Assembly: GCA_002346745.1 (NCBI GenBank)
Contig: DEAL01000016.1
Location: 1-64,000, forward strand
Reading direction: 5' to 3'
From: Candidatus Neomicrothrix sp. UBA2983
GTDB lineage: Bacteria; Actinomycetota; Acidimicrobiia; Acidimicrobiales; MedAcidi-G1
DNA: 64,000 bases
Each line of letters begins with the position of its first letter. Position 1 is the stretch's first letter. Made by a program: the position numbers and the translations under genes. Below are positions 58,970 through 64,000 of the stretch, in pieces. The notes beneath the pieces are model-generated. The model did no database searches. It had not been told where the DNA came from and was given only the letters and a program-made list of their open reading frames with translations.

Positions 58970-60079
58970 CTACTCGCCGAAGAAGTTCAGGTGGGTCGCC
59001 TGCAGCTCCTCGCCGGACGGGGTGAACGTCGTGAACCCGCCGCCGGCCACGTCGCTTGACACCAGGGCCAGGGCGATGTTCGAGTCGTGCTGCGGCGACC
59101 ACGACGCCACCCGCACCTCGCCCACCAGGTCACCGGACGGTCCACTCGCCGGCCACGGGTGCTCGCTGGTCGCCGGCAGGCGCTTGCCGGACAGCAGCAC
59201 CGTCACCAGCCGCCGTGCCGGACCCCGCTCCCGCTCGGCCAGCAGGGCCGCCTTCCCGACGAAGTCGTCCTCCCGGTCCAGCGACAGGAACCGTTCCAGC
59301 CCGACCTCGAGCGGCGTCGCCTCGCCGGCACAGTCGGCCCGGTAGGAGAACAGCCCCGACTCGATCCGCTCGTTGAGCGTCGGGCCGCCCGGGTGGATGC
59401 CGAACGGCTCTCCCGCGGCCCACACGGCGTCCCACAGCGCCCGACCCCTGGACCCGTCGGTCAGGAACAGCTCGAAGCCGCCCTGGCCGCTCCACCCCGA
59501 CCGGCACAACAGGAACGGGATGCCCTCGTGCTCGACCTCCACGAACGAGAAGAACGGCACGTCGCGCACCCACTCCCCCAGCAGCGCCGCCATGGTGTCG
59601 TCCGCCCGGGGCCCCTGCACGCCCAGCGGCGAGGCATCCGGCTCGAACACCCGGCAGTCCAGTCCCCGCTCGGCGCCGACACCCCGGATCCACAGCAGCA
59701 GGTCCGAGTCGGCGATCGAGAACCAGAACCGGTCCTCGGCCAGCTTCAGGATCATCGGGTCGTTCAGCAGGGTCCCCTCGTGGTCGCAGATCGGGGCGTA
59801 GCGAACCCTCCCCACCGCACACCCGGCCATGTCCCTCGCCGACACGTACTGCACCAGTTCGAAGGCGTCCGGCCCGACCACCTCGACCTGGCGCTCGCAG
59901 GCCACATCCCAGAGCGACACCCGCTCCACGAGCGCCTCATACTCGGCGCCCGGGTCGCCGAACGACGCCGGCATCAGCATGTGGTTGTAGACGGTCGCGT
60001 GCGTCAGGCCGTGCGCCAGCAGCGCCCCGTGGAACGGCGACTTGCGGATCCGCGATCCGACCGGAATCTGCAGACCCAC
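58970..60079 (-). CDS. GcvT-fold aminomethyltransferase, DMSP demethylase (DmdA)-like
   Basis: 369-residue folate-dependent methyltransferase-fold protein. HGLTHATVYNHMLMPASFGD, WDVACERQVEVVGPDAFELV, LNDPMILKLAEDRFWFSIAD, SDLLLWIRG, RSGWSGQGGFELFL and LNERIESGLFSY track, as I remember it, the DmdA sequence of marine bacteria (VYNHMLLPA, WDVSVQRQVEIKGPD, SISDSDVLLW, RSGFSKQGGFE, ERIESGLLSY). DmdA moves a methyl from DMSP to tetrahydrofolate. Close relatives that use other methylated substrates exist, so DMSP itself is not proven. Start GTG at 60079 with GGAGG. Last gene of the betA operon. Confidence 0.85.
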   Translation of the reverse strand: MGLQIPVGSRIRKSPFHGALLAHGLTHATVYNHMLMPASFGDPGAEYEALVERVSLWDVACERQVEVVGPDAFELVQYVSARDMAGCAVGRVRYAPICDHEGTLLNDPMILKLAEDRFWFSIADSDLLLWIRGVGAERGLDCRVFEPDASPLGVQGPRADDTMAALLGEWVRDVPFFSFVEVEHEGIPFLLCRSGWSGQGGFELFLTDGSRGRALWDAVWAAGEPFGIHPGGPTLNERIESGLFSYRADCAGEATPLEVGLERFLSLDREDDFVGKAALLAERERGPARRLVTVLLSGKRLPATSEHPWPASGPSGDLVGEVRVASWSPQHDSNIALALVSSDVAGGGFTTFTPSGEELQATHLNFFGE

Positions 60080-60107
60080 AGCGCGCCTCCTGAGCCCTCG
60101 GACCCGT

Positions 60108-61343
60108 CTACCCGTCCAGGCGGTCCACGACCACCCGGCCACCCTGCACCACCGCCGACAACGCCGCCTCCGGCTCGGCCAGCCCCGCCAGGTCCTCCAG
60201 CGGATCGACCTCCGTGAGCACCGCGTCGCCGAACGCACCCGGCGCCAGGGTCCCGACCTTCCCCTCCAGACCGCACAGCCGGGCGTTGGTGAGGTACATC
60301 GACCGCAGCACGTCGACCGCCGACTCCAGTTCGGCCCGGATGGCGAACTCCCGGTTCTGGTGCGGCTGCGCCTCGCCAAGCAGGTCGGTCCCGAAGCCCA
60401 GCTCCACGCCGGCATCCCGCAGCAGCCCGATGGCCCCACGACCCTGCTCGTACAGGCCCTCGTTCTTGACCCGGTTCCGCTCCGGAAACCCGAACTTCTC
60501 GGCGTCGTTTCCGAACGCCCAGTAGGTGACGAGCGTCGGCACGACCGTCGTCCCCAACTCCGCCAACCGGGCCGCCGCCTCGGCGTCCACCAGGTTGCCG
60601 TGCTCCAGGCAGGCCACCCCGTTCTCGGCCGCCAGCAGCATCGACTCCGACGAGTAGGCGTGCGCCGTCACATAGGTGTGCCGATGCTCGGCCTCCGTGA
60701 CGATCGCCGCCACCTCGGAGGCCGTGTACTGGACGCTGTCCAACGGATCCATCGGCGACGCCACGCCGCCCGAGGTGTGGATCTTGAGGAAGTCCGACCC
60801 GTCGCGCAGGCACTGCCGGGCCGCCTTGCGCACGGCGTCGGGGCCGTCGGCCACGTGGGCGTACTGCGACGTGACGATCTGACACCCGCAAGCAGGCGGG
60901 TCGACCACCGCGCCACGTACGTCACCGTGGCCGCCGGTCTGGGAGATCATGTGGCCGGCCGACACGATTCGCGGCCCACCACACAGCCCGCGCCGGATGG
61001 AGCGCTTCAGGCCCCGCAGGTCGCCGCCGGTGTCGCGCACCGTGGTGAAGCCCCGTCGGACCGTCGCCTCCGACAGCGCCGCACGGGCCAGGGCCTGCTC
61101 GAAGGGCCACTCCCGCTCGGCCCGGGCGAAGTCCATGGTGTGTATCGACAGGTGGACGTGCGCATCCACGAACCCGGGCAGCACGAAGCGGCCCCCGGCC
61201 TCGACCTCCACGTCGGCGTCGCCGCCCACCGCCCCCTCGGCAACCTCGACGACCACCCCGTCCTCGACCACCAGCGTCCGCTCACCCAGGTGGGTGCCAG
61301 CGGCCGGATCGAAAACGACCCCATTTCGGATCACCGTGCGCAC
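60108..61343 (-). CDS. Metal-dependent amidohydrolase family protein
   Basis: 411-residue TIM-barrel amidohydrolase. GFVDAHVHLSIHTMDFARAE gives the HxH ligands, TTVRDTGGDLRGLK, the carboxylated-Lys candidate in SDFLKIHTSGGVASPMD, His in VTAHAYSSES and LEHGNLVD, and Asp in GFGTDLLGEAQPHQNREF. This arrangement matches imidazolonepropionase/prolidase-like members that hydrolyse cyclic amides or dipeptides. Start GTG at 61343. It lies between betA and the DmdA-like gene with gaps of 58 and 28 nt. Confidence 0.9.
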   Translation of the reverse strand: MRTVIRNGVVFDPAAGTHLGERTLVVEDGVVVEVAEGAVGGDADVEVEAGGRFVLPGFVDAHVHLSIHTMDFARAEREWPFEQALARAALSEATVRRGFTTVRDTGGDLRGLKRSIRRGLCGGPRIVSAGHMISQTGGHGDVRGAVVDPPACGCQIVTSQYAHVADGPDAVRKAARQCLRDGSDFLKIHTSGGVASPMDPLDSVQYTASEVAAIVTEAEHRHTYVTAHAYSSESMLLAAENGVACLEHGNLVDAEAAARLAELGTTVVPTLVTYWAFGNDAEKFGFPERNRVKNEGLYEQGRGAIGLLRDAGVELGFGTDLLGEAQPHQNREFAIRAELESAVDVLRSMYLTNARLCGLEGKVGTLAPGAFGDAVLTEVDPLEDLAGLAEPEAALSAVVQGGRVVVDRLDG

Positions 61344-61401
61344 GGGAGGAGCCTGCCATGCGACCGGGCGGCCGACTGCACCGGCGAACCCGCGAGCCCG
61401 C

Positions 61402-63075
61402 CTACCAGTCGGGTTCGCTCACCCCGTGCCGGTACTGGGCGGCCTCGGACGGCGGCAGCGGCGTGTTGCCGAGGATCAGGTCGGCGGACTTCTCGGCCAG
61501 CATCATGACCGGTGCGTAGATGTTGCCGTTGGTGATGCTCGGCATCGACGAGGCGTCCACCACCCGCAGGCCGTCGGTGCCGTGCACCCGCAACGAGGCC
61601 GGATCGAGCACCCCCAGGTCGTCGGTCCCCATGCGGGCCGTGCACGACGGGTGCAGTGCCGTCTCGGCGTCCTTGCGGACCCAGTCCAGTACCGCCTCGT
61701 CGCCCTCCACGTCGGGTCCGGGCGAGATCTCGCCGCCGTTGAACTCGTCGAACGCCGGCTGGCCCATGATGTCGCGGGCGATGGCGATGGCCTCGGTCCA
61801 CTCCTGCTGGTCCTCGGGGGTCGACAGGTAGTTGAACAGCATCTTCGGCTTGGCGAACGGGTCGTCGGAGGCGATCCGCACCCACCCCCGGCTGTTGGAG
61901 AACATGGGGCCGATGTGGAACTGGTAGCCGTGCCCGGCCGCCGGCACCGAGCCGTCGTACCGGATGGCGATCGGCAGGAAGTGGAACATGAGGTTCGGCC
62001 ACGGCACGTCGTCGTTGCTGCGCAGGAACCCGCCGGCCTCGAAGTGGTTGGTGGCGCCCGGTCCCCCGCGGAACAGCCACTGCAGCCCGATCCACGGCTT
62101 GCGCCAGTGCGCCAGGTGCGGCACCATCGACACCGGCTGCTTGCAGGCGTACTGGACGTACACCTCGAGGTGGTCCTGGAGGTTCTCCCCCACCCCGGGG
62201 ACCTCGACGGCCGGGGCTACCCCGGCATCCTCGAGCACCCCCGCCGGCCCGATACCCGAGAGTTGCAGCAGTTGCGGCGAATTGATGGCACCACCACAGA
62301 GCAGGACCTCCGCCGCCCGAGCAACCCGCGGCGAGCCGGAACGGTTGCCCCGACGCCGCACGTACTCCACGCCAACGGCCCGGTTCCCCTCCATCACCAG
62401 CCGGGTGGCGTGGGCATGGGTGACGACCTCCAGGTTGGGGCGGCGCAGCACCGGATGCAGGTACGCCCGGGCCGCCGACAGGCGCCGACCCCGGTACACG
62501 TTACGGTCGAAGGCGTTGAAGCCCTCCTGGCGATAGCCGTTGACGTCGGTCGTCATCGGGTGTCCGGCCTGCTGGACCGCCTCGAAGAACGCCCGGAACA
62601 GCGGGCTGGTGGCCGGTCCCCGTTCGAGCTTGAGCGGCCCGTCACCGCCCCGCCACTCGTCCTCGCCGGCGAGGCAGGTCTCCATGCGCCGGAAGTACGG
62701 CACGCAGTGTGCCCAGTCCCACGCCCCGCAGCCGGGGGTGGCAGACCAGCGGTCGTAGTCCATCGGGTTGCCCCGCTGGAAAATCATCCCGTTGATGCTG
62801 GACGAGCCGCCCAGCACCTTGCCGCGGGCGTGGTACACGCGGCGGCCCCCCATCTCCGGCTCGGGCTCCGACTCGTACTGCCAGTCGTAGAAGCGGTTGC
62901 CGATCCCCATGGAGAGCGCCGCCGGCATGTGGATGACCACATCCCACCGCCAGTCCATCCGGCCCGCCTCGAGCACCAGCACCCGGTTGCCCGGGTCGGC
63001 GCTGAGCCGGTTGGCGAGCGCACAGCCCGCCGACCCGCCGCCGACGATCACGAAGTCCCAGGCGCGTTCAGCCAC
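61402..63075 (-). CDS. betA: GMC oxidoreductase, choline dehydrogenase BetA-like
   Basis: 557-residue flavoprotein. FAD site VIVGGGSAGCALANRLS, LVLEAGRMDWRWD, GKVLGGSSSINGMIFQRGNP, LCGGAINSPQLLQLSGIGPA, PGVGENLQDHLEVYVQYACK, and the active-site AETALHPSCTARMG and ASSMPSITNGNIYAP. Many of these blocks match Escherichia coli BetA nearly word for word, so choline to betaine aldehyde oxidation is likely. No BetB partner is present. Start GTG at 63075. First gene of a three-gene operon. Confidence 0.9.
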   Translation of the reverse strand: MAERAWDFVIVGGGSAGCALANRLSADPGNRVLVLEAGRMDWRWDVVIHMPAALSMGIGNRFYDWQYESEPEPEMGGRRVYHARGKVLGGSSSINGMIFQRGNPMDYDRWSATPGCGAWDWAHCVPYFRRMETCLAGEDEWRGGDGPLKLERGPATSPLFRAFFEAVQQAGHPMTTDVNGYRQEGFNAFDRNVYRGRRLSAARAYLHPVLRRPNLEVVTHAHATRLVMEGNRAVGVEYVRRRGNRSGSPRVARAAEVLLCGGAINSPQLLQLSGIGPAGVLEDAGVAPAVEVPGVGENLQDHLEVYVQYACKQPVSMVPHLAHWRKPWIGLQWLFRGGPGATNHFEAGGFLRSNDDVPWPNLMFHFLPIAIRYDGSVPAAGHGYQFHIGPMFSNSRGWVRIASDDPFAKPKMLFNYLSTPEDQQEWTEAIAIARDIMGQPAFDEFNGGEISPGPDVEGDEAVLDWVRKDAETALHPSCTARMGTDDLGVLDPASLRVHGTDGLRVVDASSMPSITNGNIYAPVMMLAEKSADLILGNTPLPPSEAAQYRHGVSEPDW

Positions 63076-63138
63076 GGCGCATCTTGGGGCAAATGCCAGA
63101 GGGATCAGTGCGCCTCGCCAGGGCTCCCATCCCGCTCG

Positions 63139-63609
63139 CTACTCGTCGAGTTGCTGGGCCAGGTAGTTCTCGATGCCGATGTCGGAGATGACCTGCTGCT
63201 GGGCCTCCAGCCAGTCGGCGTGCTCCTCCTCGCCGACCAGTAGGTCCTCGAGGAGTTCGCGGGTGCCGCCGTCGCCCGCCTCGACACACAGGGTGATGCC
63301 CCGGTTGTAGCGCTCGATGGCCGCGTACTCGAGTTGCAGGTCGACCTCGAACTGCTCGGGCACGGTCTCACCGACGAGCACGTTGCCGTAGCGCTGCATA
63401 TTGGGGACGCCCTCGAGGAACAGAATTCGCTCGATGATCTTCTGGGCGTCCTCCATCTCCTCGATGGACTCCTCGCGTTGCTTCTTGGCGAGGCGCTCGT
63501 AGCCCCAGTTGTCACACATCATGGCGTGGATGAAGTACTGGTTGATCGCCGTGAGCTCAGCGGTCAACGCCTCGTTCAGGAACTCGATGACGTCGGCATT
63601 GCCCTGCAT
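63139..63609 (-). CDS. bfr: Bacterioferritin with ferroxidase His54 replaced
   Basis: 156-residue four-helix-bundle iron-storage protein. Numbering coincides with E. coli Bfr: E18, E51, heme ligand M52, E94, E127 and H130 are present, but position 54, the second His of the ferroxidase site, is Asp (EEMEDAQK, codon GAC). Iron oxidation may therefore differ. RILFLEGVPNMQRYG and the heme-binding dimer interface are conserved. AGGAG precedes the ATG at 63609. The bfd gene lies 70 nt upstream on the same strand, as usual. Confidence 0.95.
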   Translation of the reverse strand: MQGNADVIEFLNEALTAELTAINQYFIHAMMCDNWGYERLAKKQREESIEEMEDAQKIIERILFLEGVPNMQRYGNVLVGETVPEQFEVDLQLEYAAIERYNRGITLCVEAGDGGTRELLEDLLVGEEEHADWLEAQQQVISDIGIENYLAQQLDE

Positions 63610-63679
63610 GGGGTGGCTCTCCTTGTCGCCCGTACACGCAAAGATAGCCCCGGCCCTCCGTCGGGCCCAACCGCCCCGT

Positions 63680-63922
63680 TCAGGCCGGGATGGGCAGGGC
63701 CACGACGTTCTCTGGGCGCTCCCGGTGTTCCAGGTGGCCCACGCGGTCGCCGGGGCCGAGGGTGGCGCCATGTTCGATGAGGTCGCGGATGACCGAGACG
63801 CAGGAGCCGCAGTCGGAGCCGGCGCCGGACATCCGGGCGATGCCGTTGAGGGTGCAGACACCGTCCACGACGAGGCCCCGGACCTGGCTGCTCGTGACCG
63901 CGTGGCAGTGGCAGACCAGCAT
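63680..63922 (-). CDS. bfd: Bacterioferritin-associated ferredoxin
   Basis: 80-residue 2Fe-2S protein. Cysteine ligands are in LVCHCHAV (C4, C6) and SDCGSC (C-x2-C near residue 38-41), the Bfd arrangement. It donates electrons to bacterioferritin to release stored iron. The C-terminus has about 20 residues more than short Bfd proteins (GHLEHRERPENVVALPIPA). A possible iron box lies 45 nt upstream. Confidence 0.95.
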   Translation of the reverse strand: MLVCHCHAVTSSQVRGLVVDGVCTLNGIARMSGAGSDCGSCVSVIRDLIEHGATLGPGDRVGHLEHRERPENVVALPIPA

Positions 63923-63966
63923 CAGCCGGCCCCCCGCTCGCCGTCGACATCACGTACCCTGACCAT

Positions 63967-63985
63967 TGGGGTAAAGAATACCTAA
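63967..63985 (-). promoter_or_regulatory. Possible IdeR/DtxR iron box upstream of bfd-bfr
   Basis: Minus strand TTAGGTATTCTTTACCCCA shares the TTAGGT half and part of the ACC half with the IdeR consensus (TTAGGTTAGGCTAACCTAA); a GGTA...TACC palindrome is visible. Match is partial. Confidence 0.4.
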
Positions 63986-64000
63986 CAACCACTCGGCAGG

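Noticed and set aside
1..64000. CRISPR arrays, insertion sequences, rRNA genes, riboswitches
   Set aside because: No spaced direct-repeat arrays, transposase genes, rRNA sequence or recognisable riboswitch cores were seen anywhere in the window.

Overview
The window is GC-rich, tightly packed actinobacterial DNA. The replication and translation block (glyS, dnaG, principal sigma factor, recO, uppS, dinG, era, corC, ybeY, phoH), several F420-type flavin-independent oxidoreductases, acyl-CoA ligases, a cytochrome P450 and conserved proteins of the Acidimicrobiia type point to an acidimicrobial actinobacterium. A DMSP-demethylase-like gene, betA and a sulfatase would suit a marine or host-associated life. 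The taxonomic call is inferred from gene content only. Many genes have a TANNNT -10 box 6-8 nt before the start codon and no Shine-Dalgarno, so leaderless mRNAs are probably common.

Layout. 1-975: accessory DNA with less GC-biased codons (edge-cut rhamnonate-dehydratase-like gene, 54-residue zinc-ribbon gene, terminator). 994-16720: housekeeping core, including tRNA-Asn with an integrase remnant beside it, and a lone sufB. 16837-25434: small enzymes and the first selenoprotein module. 25527-31220: lipid activation, P450, a PuuD-like membrane protein, a cupredoxin lipoprotein, a lipid kinase and a SelW-type selenoprotein. 31307-33484: katG with foreign-looking codon use. 33541-39082: two paralogous di-iron proteins around a TetR regulator and beta-oxidation-type genes. 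39118-41783: chorismate mutase, a second acyl-CoA ligase and a membrane protein. 41929-47390: a complete general amino-acid ABC transporter (aapJ-aapQ-aapM-aapP), then a TauD-type dioxygenase. 48321-54939: a dehydrogenase, an MBL hydrolase and an acyl-CoA degradation set (SDR, acyl-CoA dehydrogenase, thiolase, alcohol dehydrogenase). 54940-57391: the second selenoprotein module. 57436-63075: sulfatase, then a betA / amidohydrolase / DmdA-like operon. 63139-63922: bacterioferritin and its ferredoxin behind a possible iron box.

Main discovery. Four genes contain an in-frame TGA that ordinary gene calling reads as a stop but that is best read as selenocysteine: a thioredoxin-domain fusion (19702-21159, Sec120), two UGSC-family proteins (21194-21715, Sec93; 55772-56308, Sec99) and a SelW-type CxxU protein (30951-31220, Sec13). 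Each TGA is followed by a hairpin with a 5-nt loop that begins 17-20 nt after the codon, the geometry of a bacterial SECIS element. The two UGSC genes each sit directly downstream of a gene for the same large partner domain. In the first module that partner appears to be fused, through a Sec residue, to a thioredoxin domain. This looks like a compact thioredoxin-fed selenoenzyme system with unknown substrate. The UGSC C-terminal half resembles the Sec-bearing part of GrdB/PrdB-type reductases.
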